From Agarophyton chilense (Eukaryota; Rhodophyta; Florideophyceae; Gracilariales; Gracilariaceae), in contig JARGXX010000090.1 in the NCBI GenBank assembly GCA_030374765.1, forward strand, positions 248,001-312,000: 64,000 bases of DNA. The letters run 5' to 3'. Each line of letters starts with the position of its first letter. The stretch's first letter is position 1. The translations under genes were made by a program, and so were the position numbers. A model generated the notes under the pieces. It saw only the letters and a list, made by a program, of their open reading frames with translations, was not told the DNA's origin and did no database searches. Below are positions 53,119 through 64,000 of the stretch, in pieces.

Positions 53119-53354
53119 CTTGGAGAGGATACTCAGATGGAAACAAGACGAAGAGTGCTGAGGGCCATCGTCCATCAATGATGAACCTGCTGCCCTCATC
53201 TTTATAGACATAGATAGCACACGAGAGCATATAGAATTACTTTGTATGCTCTCGTAAATAATACAAATACAAAAAGGTCAAAACGAACGGTCGTAAACAA
53301 TACAAATACAAACGTGAACATTAGACGAGATTCAAAGTCACTGAGAACCAGCGA
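53119..53354. repeat. ~230-bp segment present only in hAT copy 1, with inverted and direct repeats
   Basis: Copy 2 joins the flanks directly (GCTACTAG to CAACGAGGCAG). The segment holds the perfect inverted repeat ACGAGAGCATA (53221-53231) and TATGCTCTCGT (53245-53255). It also holds a 21-bp direct repeat, CGTAAA(T/C)AATACAAATACAAA, at 53253 and 53292. It is either an insertion in copy 1 or a deletion in copy 2. Confidence 0.7.
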
Positions 53355-55060
53355 CGAGGCAGCAACTGCTCCTCAAGTAGATCGTCTTACCAACTTTGTT
53401 AGAGTTGTCCGTTCTGTATTACATACGCTTGCTCTTCAGGTCAATGACTTCATTAAGCCGGAAACTACTTGGTGCAAATACCAAATACCTCGATCATATG
53501 AACAAGGTGAGTACATATTTCAATCATCATCAAAAGGTTTCCCAAGTACTTTCAGCGAAGCGAATTAAAAAGGGTGTGACTATGAACAAATTACGGCGGC
53601 TCAAGCACGACATTCCTACTCGGTGGCATTTACGGCTGCTGGAAATGTCTGTCTACTTGCGTAGGATAAACATTATATCTTCAGTGGTTGCAGAACTGAA
53701 CGTTTCGAGAAACGATGTTTCGTCTCAATCTGTTCATCAACAAAAAACTCTTGCCGAGTTTTTGAGAGTTTTGGCAGAGTTGAGAAGAGTTGCTCGACAG
53801 CTTGAAGCTGACAAGAAGGTCTTAATGTCGCGAGCTCCAAGGCTTCTTCGTGAACTCTATCAAACATTTCTCGAAATCTCCGGAGATATTCTACCAAGTG
53901 CAGGTTCGTTAGAAAAACATGAATTTACTGTTCTCCTGAGCGACCAGTTTGTCGATGTGATCGAAGCAAGGGCGCTTGCAACGCGTACAAGTTATGCCAC
54001 GGCGGAATCAGAACGTGCAAAAGGTCGGATAATTCGATTGCGTTTCAATATAAAGTTTATGGAACTCGTATCTGAATCGTAGCATAAAAGCAGTGTTAGC
54101 TATATCAAGAGGTCTCGGTCGCTCCGAATCACCGGTCGGTCTCTTTAACAACTAGGTAACTGTGAGACTTTAATAGAGAACAAACACATAAAACGTAAGT
54201 ACTAAACTACCGTTAGGCATTGAATCAGGATAGAACAGAACATAAGAAGACCATTCAAGAAAAAGACAAATAATATAAACGACCATTAAACATATTTCAT
54301 CGTAGAAACTTTCATCAAGATGCATCACATTTCACAGTTTCTCTCATGCTAAACAAATGGAAATAATATTTACTGAACGAGTACAATCTCGTCTTGGTGT
54401 ATTATGGAGGCAACCAACCGTTGAAGCGTCGTTATGGGTTCTCAATGAGCATTATTCGTAGGTGCAAGATGCTCAGATGCATGAATCTCGCCGCGTAATT
54501 TTTTTTATATCTCTGCAGTGCTTTATGTTAAAGAATGTCTGTTAGACATTCTTGATTTTTCCGATATACTGAAAGAATAATATATCAAAGTTCTTTATTA
54601 TGGCGTAGTTCGGGAAAATTTAGAGCTTGACAGCTCTGTTAGAGCAATTTCAAATGACTTATAGATTGTGTTTGGAGTGGTTTATAAGAAAACAGCAAGA
54701 ACATTAAGGCAGAATGGCCGATAGCAACCCGGGGTTGCACTTTTTTATTGGAGAGAGGCAAACACGACACGAAGAATGACTAGCCCTGCTTCGTTTGACA
54801 CTGTATCTCGGGTCCCATATTCTTCTCAAGCTTCGTCCGCTTCAGATGAGCGCCTATTCAGCAATCTAGGTCGCTTGGGAGAAATTTAAAGTCAATCTCT
54901 TCTTTCCAGCACTTTGGAGATGACTAAAATGATTCGTGAATACGTTAAGAATGAGCTGCGGAACATTAGACTTCCTCAAGGTGGTCTTTTGCATCCTGAT
55001 GCCGCTTTTTATTTGCTACGATTGGTGAATCAATCTGTGCCAAACGTAAGGAATCTTTAA
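53355..55060 (+). pseudogene. hAT transposase, heavily broken
   Basis: Pieces in order are as follows. RSVLHTLALQVNDFIKP (about 53410) matches the hAT His-x-Leu segment. KHDIPTRWHLRLLEMSVYL (about 53605) matches the TRW motif. A long helical stretch runs to the TAG at 54080. After 700 bp without readable protein, SSASDERLFSNLGRLGEI (about 54835) is followed by a TAA and then STLEMTKMIREYVKNELRN. The last part is the hATC dimerisation domain with its ERLFS signature. The DDE active site was not identified. Frames change at least twice. hAT transposases cut and paste DNA using an RNase H-like core. Confidence 0.8.
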
Positions 55061-56458
55061 AGCGCTACCGCGAAAAGAAAAGGATGCGTTTGGACACGCG
55101 TTTTGGAGGTGTTGGTTCCGATGATGAGACTTTAGCTCCATAAAATAGTCAATTGGGCAAACATGGCACTACTACATTATTTCTATATCCTTTACGTAAA
55201 AGAAACTTGAATCACATGGGTACTTAACAGTTTATATAAACAATCACCAATCAAAGACATAGAGCTGTCAAACGCAGTTCTTGCATTTGAATGTATTTCT
55301 CGAAAACTGCGCAAGCAGTTTGTAATAGATTTGAAGATCTAGTGGGTATGTGCAATTTAGTTCCTTCAAACCAGTGTGCTTCCTTTCCTTTGTACGGGTA
55401 CGAACTACACTTTGGGTGGAAGACGACCGTTTACAACGGGACAAGTACCGTCGATGATCGTAATCAAACGTGAAATCTGATGAATTAAACATAATGGATG
55501 CAAGATTCAGAACAACGCGAAAGCTGTAAAAAGGCCTGAGTCGAAGGAGCCCAATTCCACGAAGGTTGCACATCAGTCTTTCCGGATGTCTGCATGTACG
55601 AACTTTGGGTCCGATTGTATTATGCGATGAAGAGATTTCGGTTGAATGGCTGAAAAAACAAGACGAATGGCGGTCTCTTTTACAACGACATAGTTGAGAG
55701 CTGAGAGACTCACGGCTTCCTTCTGTTGTTCTGATTCAGAATGCAAATACTCGCGCAGCTAATAATCCGTTATTTCATCTACATCAGTGACATTTGGGAT
55801 GAACCCGAGCTCGGCGGCAGACTTTAGCCATGCTGGGTCAACACAAAACGAGAGATTGACCGGTCTGACTGGTCTTGTCGTGTTACAGTCGGGAAAAGCC
55901 AGTTGCATAGCTCTGATTGTCAGTTTTGTGGTGTACTGATCGTACAGACGAAGAAAGGTCCGGATGAAGGTGGCGTATGTCTGCAAAAGATTGGGATGTT
56001 TGATGGAAGTTGAAACGAATCTACGGGTTTGGATGTCAACTGTTTCATCACATCTGGGAGTGGCTGACCCATTTGATGGGTCTTAAATTCTGTTGATCGA
56101 ACGAGAAATAATTTGCTGAGACTTTGTCTAGCGTGGTTAAAAAAATGATCACTGTGCTGTTTCCACAAAAAAAAGTAAACACTAATGAAATTCAGAGTGG
56201 CTTCGGTGGGTATGATGCTCCTTCTATTTACTGCAGCGAGGAAAGATGCTTCCTGCTATATACTGTGCTAACTATATGCTGATATTACGACCATTCTGGC
56301 GTCTAGTGAACCCATCGCACCTGCATCTGGAACCCAGCCTTGCTCGAAAAGGAACTACCAATTCAGGGTAGAAGGGAAATCGCGCTCGCAACCCGCGCAG
56401 TCGTGGGTGGCCTACAAAAGAGTATTTGCGAAAACCAGAAACACAATAAAAAAGCCAG

Positions 56459-56517
56459 CCTCCAGAAAGAGCTGTCTGGAGGGAGGAAGCAACCTCAGAG
56501 GGGGAGACATCTCTGAG
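56459..56517. other. two adjacent perfect hairpins after a poly(A)-like motif
   Basis: CCTCCAGA (56459-56466) pairs with TCTGGAGG (56475-56482), and CTCAGAG (56494-56500) with CTCTGAG (56511-56517). CACAATAAAAAAG lies just upstream. The layout resembles the R-U5 part of an LTR or a structured RNA, but no second copy was found in the window. Confidence 0.55.
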
Positions 56518-58923
56518 AACTTGGTGCCTGCTCTTTCCTTTCCTTTTGCGCAGATCGCCGCCGGCCGGTCGTCCGATCCCGCCTACGCACCGTACTCGAT
56601 CAACAATATATCCGAGGGTCGTATTTGTAACTACATAGTAGTCACCTATGACTAGTCAGTAGTCATGCCTTTTGTTTATGTAATAAATCACATTAGTCAC
56701 AAACCAGTCGTATTATAAGCATTAGAAACCTCATCGACCACGCTCACGCAACGGGCCACCGAGGTGTCCCTTGCAACCACTCTCGTAATGCGATTTCCAC
56801 ACCGATCGTCCTACGCGACGTTGACGCAGTTCGACGGTTGCACATCTCAAAACGAAGGAATCATTCCAGCCCCGGTTTCACCAGAAACCAACTTGTGTTG
56901 TCTCCACAAACAGTGTCAACGATGATGCGATAAATAAAACCGGTCCAATTTGCGTATGGCTGCAAGAAAGAGTTTGGACGCGCACCTGCGCTACCCAATC
57001 CTTACAGAACAGATGAAGGCCTGGTTTTCCCCGATCAAATCGATTAAAACACAATACTGAGGCTGACAATCGGCTCCAGTCGTTCACCAAAAGAATGCAG
57101 CTGTCTGTAGAAACCATTGCGAACCACATGGCTTTAGGGCTCTGAATTGTTTTTTACATGTAGGTTCACCATCAACGTGCAATTCGCAGAATCAATCAAG
57201 GGCATTCTCGACTCCGGAACTTACCTGGACTCGCGCCAATGAAAGAACTGGAACATGCAGTAGTGGCATGATAAAGTGAAAGCACTATACAGACCAACGT
57301 GAGTCTTGCGCTCTGAGTTACGTCAGTCAAAGGTTTCCTGATTTCCTTTGACCTTTTCTGATTGGCCGATTCTCTCGAGAATGCAAATGCAAATGAAGGT
57401 CCTCTCACCTTAGGCTCCACGCGTTCCCGCAAGTCGCTAAGCCATATCCGTGGCGAAGCGCGGCCGTCAACGTTTCACAGACAGGCTAGATTTTGGGGCA
57501 ACAAACAGTGTACACTACGCCCTACATCTTTAAAAGTTTTGGCTTTTATTTGTGTTTCCAGTGCTCTTTCTCAAAGCCACAAACATTCGTCTCGTCCCAA
57601 GCAGAGTCCTCAAAGTGCAACCAAAAATGCTGCCACTGAATCCCAGTTCAAAAGAAGTAGGTTGCGATGGCAATTTTATACAGCGGCTTGTGTGAGCGAC
57701 CTATGCATCTACAGCACACTGTGAGTAGCGCGCTTTGCGAAATCAAATCACTTTTGAGTTTCTGCGCTCGTAATGCCTTACAGAAAAAATCTGGAGAGAA
57801 ACTTCGACTCCGTTGCTTGCCGATATGATGTACAGCACGTGATGCAGACACGGTTTGTGGCGGTGCTTCAAATCTCTCCCTGCCTCATTAAGAGTGCTCT
57901 TGATAAATCAAGGTGGATACCAAAAGCATCCTTTTCAATCAATCGTTCTGTCACATGGAAAGCGAGATCTTTCCATGATAAACTTGTAACATCCTTGTCA
58001 AGGAGCGTTCCGTTGGGCTCAGAAAGGGAAGTGGTACAACTTGTTTTTTATGCCGTCCTCTTTGGGCGCCTCAGCAAAAGATATGTTTGTTTTGACATTT
58101 GGCAGGTGTGCATCGGTACTAGTTATATTTCCAAGAAGATGCGATCCAACGGAATTCAAGAAAGGTCTTGTTTTTCTATTCGGACCCTTCTTGCAATGTA
58201 GCACGAGCGATTGAAGATGCAAGGGGGTAGTGGGCATCGTCGTCTACTTTATACAGTATGGGGAGTATATATCTTCTGGATATATACTGGTATATCTGAA
58301 GCAATCAATCCCGCCAATTGGTTTTGTCCAGTAAGAGGGAGCAGGGGTCTGTACTAGGTACCGTGGCGGTCGAAGCATTCACAACGAGCAATTTTGACTT
58401 TTGGTGACCTAATGTGCGGCTACAATGTACAACTTTGTACACCGGGTGATGATTCTCTATTGGCGCTGGACAAAAAGTACATACCCTTCGAAGTGGAATT
58501 TGTAATACTAGCGGGATACGAGTACAGCACATTGTTCGGACGGTAGGTTTCGTTTTATTGCACTGTAGGGGTGCTGATATCCGAGCGGTCCTTAGATATC
58601 ACACTCCTTGAGTGTGATACCAAATCGGGCCTTTGTTCAATGCGGTAAGAAAAATATTTGGAAAACCTCGTGCGATAACGGGTCACTCGGTTTTCGATGT
58701 GCCTCATGCGTGTGGGAAATGGGCCATAAGCACTCCAATATTGTTCCATCGCGCCATTGTTCTGTGGTCCATTCTCGGGAGCGCGGTGCACTGCAGTACA
58801 GCAAAACGCACTGCGTGAGGCACAATGGCTGGGCGCATATGCAAGTATGGGCGTGGGCGGGAAGGTTGGTGAGTGTCATGCATGACATTTGGCCTTCACC
58901 GTGAGCGGTTGGGAGATGGGGAC

Positions 58924-59045
58924 ACTGCCGCGCTGCCGCTGCCGCGCTGCCGCTGCCGCGCCGCCCCATCGCTTCCGCATCTGCTGGCGTTGTGTGTGTA
59001 TGTACGTGTGTGTACGTGTGCGAGTGCGAGTGCGTTTGCGATCGC
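58924..59045. repeat. GCCGCTGCC minisatellite and adjoining GT-rich tract
   Basis: CTGCCGCGCTGCCGCTGCCG-type units run from about 58924 to 58967. After a short spacer follow GTGTGTGTATGTACGTGTGTG and GCGAGTGCGAGTGCG iterations to about 59045. Simple-sequence DNA; no coding potential inferred. Confidence 0.8.
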
Positions 59046-59336
59046 GTTTCATCACATGTTTAGCAAACTTTGCGTAGCTTTAGGGCCCGCACGCGAACGC
59101 GACATATGCCGCAGCCATGCGCGCATCTGTTGCGATGTTTCAGAACGAAGTCAACGCAGAAGCGTGAACTGGTGCGTCCGGCGTTCCCATGTGAATCAGG
59201 GCAGAATCAGGGCACTGTGTTTAGAAACAGGAACATGGTTTCATGTTTCCTTTTCAAGACTAAAGAGCTAGAGAGTGTTATATGAAGTACAAGAACGAAT
59301 ACGGTTTCAATCATCTGTTCAAAGTGCTTGCACCAG

Positions 59337-60344
59337 TCAGAGCGTACCACTATGATGTCGGTCAAACAACTCGACACGGTTCGCTCCGCCGAACGTCATG
59401 CTGCGCGCAGTCGCTTCGACAGGCTGCGCCATGAAATACGAAAAAGAACGAAATTGATCGCCACCACCATGCTTTATCGAGTTGAGCACAAATACTGCAA
59501 ACCACAAAACATAATAGACTTGGAATTCTTCAATCGCTTCATTGATAGGATTTGTAGCATGCGAAACGCGTCCGCGCAGCCTACGTAAAAGCGGCACGGC
59601 CCAGGTGCGCATCCACACACATTCGTCGCAGCCGTATGCATTGCGAAACGATGGGATCGAGTTCATCATGGTGAAGACGGACTGCGGGTACAACAGAAAC
59701 TGGTTTGTGGTGAAGCCGAGGCTGGCAAGCTGGCGTTCATGTGGAAGTGTGCCAAACTTGAGAAGAAGGAATTTCAACATGCACTTTGTGTTAAACGAGA
59801 CACGCGGGGAGGATGTGTCGTCCATGGCCATGTTGAGCAGGGACGCGATGGCTGAGGGCAGCTCCTTGCGGGCCGGTTCAGACAGGCAGGTGGGAGTCGG
59901 AATGTAGTGCCATAGGTGACGGAGCCTGGTGGGCGTGTTCCATGAAGAGTACGTTGCCAGAAAGACGGCAGCAACCATACCGGCGCCAGCGAATGCCACT
60001 TCCAAGTTCTCGGATGCGACACCGTAAATCCAAATGGGCAAGCCCAACAGAAGAGTAGTGTGATAGAGCAGAAGAAGACAGAAGATTTGGGCGTATAGGA
60101 GAGAGAGTTTTGCAGGGTATCGATGTGAAAGGCGGCGAAAGAATTGGGCCACGATACAGCACAGCACGGGCACAGCGACGGCGACGGAGAGAAGTTGCGT
60201 GATTGTTTTGGAAGGTGTGATTTGTTGTTCGCAGTTGTGGGACAAGTCGGGTGGGATGGGCTGAGCACTGTGCACTAGCACTGCTCCGGAGCGAACACAT
60301 GCCAATAGAAGAAAGACCGGGAGCGGGGTGAACGTGGCAACCAT
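59337..60344 (-). CDS. membrane protein, short relative of the 37843-39351 product
   Basis: A 335-residue protein from the ATG at 60344 (the frame upstream has only a TTG start) to the TGA at 59337. A signal peptide (MVATFTPLPVFLLLACV) is followed by hydrophobic helices around residues 48-66, 78-108 and 113-131. The segment PVLCCIVAQFFRRLSHRYPA-K-LSLLYAQIF corresponds to PVLCRFITDCLDNLSSRFPA-W-VSLLYFKIF of the longer protein. One repeat unit (LPSAIASLLNMAM ... VSFNTK) replaces the three units there. The C-terminal domain has matching ECVWMRTW and FRSFSYFMAQ motifs. Together they define an unrecognised family of secretory-pathway or envelope membrane proteins; the function is unknown. No intron is needed. 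Confidence 0.88.
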   Translation of the reverse strand: MVATFTPLPVFLLLACVRSGAVLVHSAQPIPPDLSHNCEQQITPSKTITQLLSVAVAVPVLCCIVAQFFRRLSHRYPAKLSLLYAQIFCLLLLYHTTLLLGLPIWIYGVASENLEVAFAGAGMVAAVFLATYSSWNTPTRLRHLWHYIPTPTCLSEPARKELPSAIASLLNMAMDDTSSPRVSFNTKCMLKFLLLKFGTLPHERQLASLGFTTNQFLLYPQSVFTMMNSIPSFRNAYGCDECVWMRTWAVPLLRRLRGRVSHATNPINEAIEEFQVYYVLWFAVFVLNSIKHGGGDQFRSFSYFMAQPVEATARSMTFGGANRVELFDRHHSGTL

Positions 60345-60954
60345 ATTTGGTGGGGGGGTGAAACTCACCGATGGAGAGGGGTTGAAAGCCAAGCTTGGCG
60401 AAATGGATCCACTGCTTTATGTACAGGCCTCTGATTGTGAACAGTTGCATACTTTCATACGCATTCGTACTCGTAAAGCGTTGTGGGAGTTGCCAGTGTC
60501 TCTGCGTGACAGGAGATGGGCCATTTGGCGGCGGAACCAGAGTGCCACGGCACCGGATTGGTGGACGGAGACATGTGTGACAAAAGTTGGCCAATGGCGT
60601 GCCGTGGCACTCCCGCGGGCGGCGCAGAAATGGGGGGGCTTTGTGTTCGCTTGTCTTTCGTATCGTCACGTTTTCAACCTCTCCCGCTGCGAGAGCACAC
60701 ACACAAGTTTTCTGACATTGCCTGTGAACTGGGGAGGTAAAAAATATGTGTATGGAGTATGACAAACAGGATCTGGCCAGTCACCAGAGGAACGGGGACA
60801 CTGTACGAGTAGTCAGCTCGCACAGGGAGGAGGGGATGATGCGCAGCGTGACTGCGTGACTGCACGACTGAGAGTGCATCCAGTAGAACGTGGAGAGTTG
60901 TGTGTTTGTGTCTTGTTGGGATGTGCTGGTTGTTGACAGAATACACAACATAAC
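60345..60954. other. promoter side of the minus-strand membrane-protein gene
   Basis: No additional gene recognised. A 144-codon plus-strand frame (60328-60762) and a minus-strand frame (59878-60765) overlap each other and are considered chance. Confidence 0.5.
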
Positions 60955-62090
60955 ACACTCATTTTATGTCTCTGAATGCGGGTAATGTTGATAAAAAACC
61001 ATTTCAAAGCACATCTTGCGTGAAAGTCAAAATATGTAGGCCAAGAAACAAAAGTCTTCCCTTAGTCGCTATTTCAATTCTCGGGAGCAATTATTTCTAT
61101 CTAATGCAAATATTTTGAGCAGTCACCATATTGGAATTTTTGCATAAAACCATTCAGACAGTAGCTACAGTTATGTTTGCCTGTGCAACGGAGACTCTTC
61201 GTACCCGAATTTTCTCTATCCTTTTGCAGGGACTGCTTAATGGTTTTTTTATGAAGTCGTTTCCAATTTTCTAGCAATGAAGCAGTCGAGAAATCTTAGT
61301 GTAAGACATACTGCGCAATTTGTAGACTTCTGCGTTCCTCTGTTTCTGAAGCTAAAACTGGATGCATCAATGAGGACGGTTGGGGTGCTGTGCTTGGCAT
61401 TTCTATATTACGGGTGACTATGCAATACGTTGATGAGAACTGTGCTTTGCGCTGTGTTTCAAGTGCAACTTTGGGGATGGTCATGGCCTCAAAGACGAGA
61501 AAACAACTACTATTTATAGTCGAAGCAGTACTACATTAAAGCCCTGTGGTACGCTCAGATCATATCCGCTTTTTTACTGCTACTAGCAACAACGAGGCAG
61601 CTACTGCTCTTTCAGTAGATCTTCTAACCAACTATATTAGATCTGTCCGATCTGTAGTACATACGATTACGCTTTCTGTCAATGACGTCTTTGGGCCGGG
61701 AACTACTTGGTACCGAATACCTTCAGATTATGAATAAGGTGAATACATATTCAATCATCATCTAAAGGCTGTCCAAGTACCTTCAGCGAAGCGAATTCAA
61801 GAGGGTGTGACTAGAGATAAGTTCCATCGGCTTAAGCACAATATTCCTACTCGGAGGTATTTACGGCTGTCGGCAATGTCTGTCTACTTGTGTAGGATAA
61901 ACACTATCTCTTCAGTGGTTGCAGAACTGAACGTTTCGAGAAATGATGTTCCGTCTCAATCTGTTCATCGGCAAGACACTCTTGCTGAGTTTTTGAGAGT
62001 TTGGCAAAAATACGAAGAGTTGCTCGACAGCTTTAAGCTGACAAGAAGGTCACAATGTCGCGAGCTCCAAGGCTTCTATAAAACAATTGA
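60955..62090 (+). mobile_element. hAT-like DNA transposon, copy 2 (truncated)
   Basis: The left noncoding region (60955-61575) repeats 52486-53118. The following ~510 bp repeats the transposase part of copy 1, with readable pieces NNEAATALSVDLL, RSVVHTITLSVNDVF, and KHNIPTRRYLRLSAMSVYL, in which the TRW motif is changed to TRR. Similarity to copy 1 ends after CGAGCTCCAAGGCTTCT at about 62080, so the C-terminal half, including the dimerisation domain, is missing. Confidence 0.8.
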
Positions 62091-62229
62091 CGCACCTGTG
62101 CCGAGTATAAAACTTATCTCGAAGATGTATGGGAATCGATTATTTTGTAGATGCTTAGAGACAATGAGCAGTCGCCAAACAAGAAAACCGAAATGTATAC
62201 TCGCACATATTTTTTTAAAGATGGAATGT

Positions 62230-63346
62230 GATACTGGAAAAGTTCCAATGCAAAACGAACGTATGTTCCAAGTAACGAACAATTACGGCAAGAAGTAATA
62301 GAAGAATCACATATGCCCGGACATGTTGGTTCAGAAAGGACGTACTACATATCTTCAAGGCATTTCTATTGGAAACGCATGTATGGTGATATACAGAGTA
62401 ACGTACGCTGCTGTAAAGAGTGACAAGCGAACAAAGAAGAGAGGTATCTCAAGAAAGGCAAGATACATTCTCACGACATCACAGAGCAATGTTGGGATGT
62501 GATTTGTATGGAGGTTTTAACCGAACTGCCAGCGACGGAAACAAGGAAGGACGCTGTTCTCGTAATCACTGAGAAACTCTCAAAGAAAGCCATATTTATA
62601 GCCACCACGAAAAACATTTCGTCGTAGGAACTCGTACAGTTGCTCTTTAACTTTGTGTTCTCCAAGCATCGGATTCCACACACAACTACTCTAGATATAG
62701 AAAAACTATTCAGAGCTAATTACTTTCAAGAATTGTCGAAAACTGTCAGCGTTAACTTGAACGTGGCTACGAAGAACCATCCGGAAACTGACGGCCAAAC
62801 GAAGAATACGATTCCAACGTTATTCTCCATGATCAGAAGCGTTGTTCAGAAAGAACCGTGCCGTTGGGATAAAGCATTTTTTGAAATGGAATATCAATAC
62901 AATTCTACTCCCAACCTAAGTACTGGCCTTTCTCCTTTCAAAGCCGACATGGAAAGGATACCTCATTCTCAACTAACAAAAATTATCAGGAAACCTGACA
63001 TGAAATGTCAAGCTGCTTGGGGCATAATGGAACAAAGAAATGCTTTTCGAAAACTGGCAAAGGACAGGCTTATGAACGCAGTTGCCTACCTAACTTTTCA
63101 GGAAATCAAGAAGAGAAGAGAAGAGAATGTCAAAGTCGGTGATTTAGTTGTGCTGAAAACAGAAAGGAGAGCTCTAGAACTGCGAAGATATGGAAGCTAA
63201 AGGTATTGGTCCCTCTTAAGTTCTTGAAGTCATGGGTTCTGTACCTTATAAGATCGAAATGCCAACGGGAGTGAAAAAAGCACACAACGTTTTCCATGTT
63301 TCCGGGTTGAAAAGTTTCCACAGAAGGGCGAAAGTATGAAAATTGC
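62230..63346 (+). pseudogene. Ty3/gypsy integrase fragment, inactive
   Basis: Starts with RTYVPSNEQLRQEVIEESH and the zinc domain (HMPGHVGSERTYY ... VRCCKE), whose last Cys position is a TGA at about 62419. The core reads WDVICMEVLTELP, where the first catalytic Asp is replaced by Glu. IPHTTTLDIEKLF keeps the second Asp. In HPETDGQTKNTI the catalytic Glu is Lys. A TAG splits the core near 62626. After 63200 another frame reads the C-terminal module (VPYKIEMPTG, HNVFHVSGLKSF). Protease, RT and RNase H are absent. It is a solitary piece fused to hAT copy 2, of a lineage distinct from A-D. Confidence 0.88.
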
Positions 63347-63406
63347 ATTGACCTGCCATTTGAATGAACATCTTCGGCATTCAAATACAAAACCCTTGTG
63401 CAACAT

Positions 63407-63484
63407 TTACATGACCAAGTACAAATATTCACGTGACAACTCTTCTTTACATGACCAAGTTCAAATACTCACGTGACAACTATC
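63407..63484. repeat. 40-bp tandem repeat, two copies
   Basis: ACATGACCAAGT(A/T)CAAATA(T/C)TCACGTGACAACT starts at 63409 and 63449, with only two substitutions in the shared core. It follows the integrase fragment and may belong to the 3' untranslated region or LTR of that element. Confidence 0.9.
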
Positions 63485-64000
63485 CAACACTAAGTATGCA
63501 ACGTCACTCCTGCTGAACAGCTCCACTATCTCTCTTTGCTTTCTTTGTCTACTTATACTGCTCTCCAGTTCGCAATCCTCAAGAAGACGACAGCGGGACT
63601 TCTCGATACCTCATATTCTATTAAAGCTTCTTATTTGTTCTACCTGCACCGCTCGATCTCAACAGTTCCTGCCGATAGCTCCAACCGATCTAAGTTCCCT
63701 CTCTTCCAAGAAAGACGAAGGTCTGTTATCAGTCGTCATCGATCCAGAAAAAAATCTGGAATAGGAACTATTGGCTGTCTAAGACATGAAAAGAGATAAT
63801 CGACGTTTTCCTATTTTGTTCAATTGGAAGGAGACAGCACTGAAGATGCAATCTAGATGAGAAAGACAAAGCTTGGTAATTGTAAAGAACTCATTAGACA
63901 GTTTAAGAACTATTCGCGGACGACAAGTTCAAAAGGGATATGAAAGTAACAAAAAAATTCATAGAACGGACGCTTACAGAGAACAATCATATTGCTGTTT
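63485..64000. other. right edge of window, no recognisable gene
   Basis: One 87-codon frame (63536-63799) is unrecognised. The start of the interval (CTCTCTTTGCTTTCTTTGTC) is pyrimidine-rich and could be LTR sequence. Confidence 0.4.

Larger units (their letters stand above)
52486..55140 (+). mobile_element. hAT-like DNA transposon, copy 1
   Basis: A noncoding left region of ~630 bp (52486-53118) and a transposase region are both repeated at 60955-62090 with many small differences. The transposase reading shows hAT hallmarks up to a C-terminal dimerisation domain near 54.8 kb. Terminal inverted repeats and a target duplication were not located. Confidence 0.8.
55141..59336. other. 4.2-kb stretch without a recognisable gene
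   Basis: Short frames on both strands, the longest 142 codons at 57773-58201, are unrecognised. A minus-strand reading around 55760-56050 (LLQTYATFIRTFLRLYDQY) looks protein-like but is short and matches nothing I know. The interval contains the hairpin pair at 56459-56517. It also has the inverted repeat AGTATATATC-TTCTG-GATATATACT at 58264-58288, and a GC-rich minisatellite followed by a GT/CG-rich tract at 58924-59045. Confidence 0.5.

Noticed and set aside
59878-60765. 295-codon minus-strand ORF overlapping the short membrane-protein gene
   Set aside because: It lies in a different frame over the same DNA; the other frame has a signal peptide, membrane helices and a paralog, and this one has none.
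1-64000. tRNA genes, rRNA genes and CRISPR arrays
   Set aside because: No cloverleaf with a T-loop consensus, no rRNA core sequence and no regularly spaced repeat array was seen on either strand; CRISPR would not be expected in a eukaryotic nuclear genome.

Overview
This is a eukaryotic, intron-poor, transposon-dominated window. Its single-copy genes include a HAD-type phosphatase, a farnesylated Rheb-like GTPase, and two members of an unrecognised membrane-protein family. Between them lie several generations of decayed retroelements. Compact intronless genes, many Ty3/gypsy elements and a DIRS-like element, together with broken fragments of an isoamylase-type debranching enzyme and a Brr2-type helicase, are most consistent with a multicellular red alga of the Chondrus kind. 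That assignment is inference: no rRNA or organelle marker is present.

Layout. 1-4.4 kb has no recognisable gene. 4.4-19.3 kb is a nest: an old Ty3/gypsy element (A) was split inside its reverse transcriptase by a younger one (B, 6222-16094). B has two 716-bp LTRs, a 5-bp target duplication and a large antisense ORF before its 3' LTR. 20.6-24.7 kb is a decayed DIRS-like element with a tyrosine recombinase (F). 25.4-29.6 kb holds an unrecognised basic ORF, a broken Cys/His-rich ORF and minus-strand fragments of three host-type genes. 29.6-35.2 kb is a gypsy element (C) with no visible LTRs.

35.2-42.0 kb is the main gene island: HAD phosphatase (36226-37038), repeat-containing membrane protein (37843-39351), Rheb-like GTPase (40155-40904) and a small zinc-finger ORF (41775-42014). 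43.5-44.0 kb carries a minus-strand tyrosine-recombinase fragment. 44.4-52.4 kb is the best preserved gypsy element (D), of a different lineage from A, B and C. Its Pol is open except for one stop codon, and its two LTRs differ greatly in length.

52.5-55.1 kb and 61.0-62.1 kb are two copies of one hAT-like transposon. The second runs into a gypsy integrase fragment at about 62.1-63.3 kb. Between the hAT copies, at 59337-60344 on the minus strand, is a shorter relative of the 37.8-kb membrane protein. It carries one copy of an ~80-residue unit that is present three times in the longer protein.

The host genes show no operon-like logic; each appears to be transcribed alone. The most original items are the membrane-protein family with variable repeat number, the antisense ORF of element B, the duplicated domain in element D's Pol together with a Gag ORF that reads through the primer-binding site, and the cluster of broken host-gene fragments next to element C.
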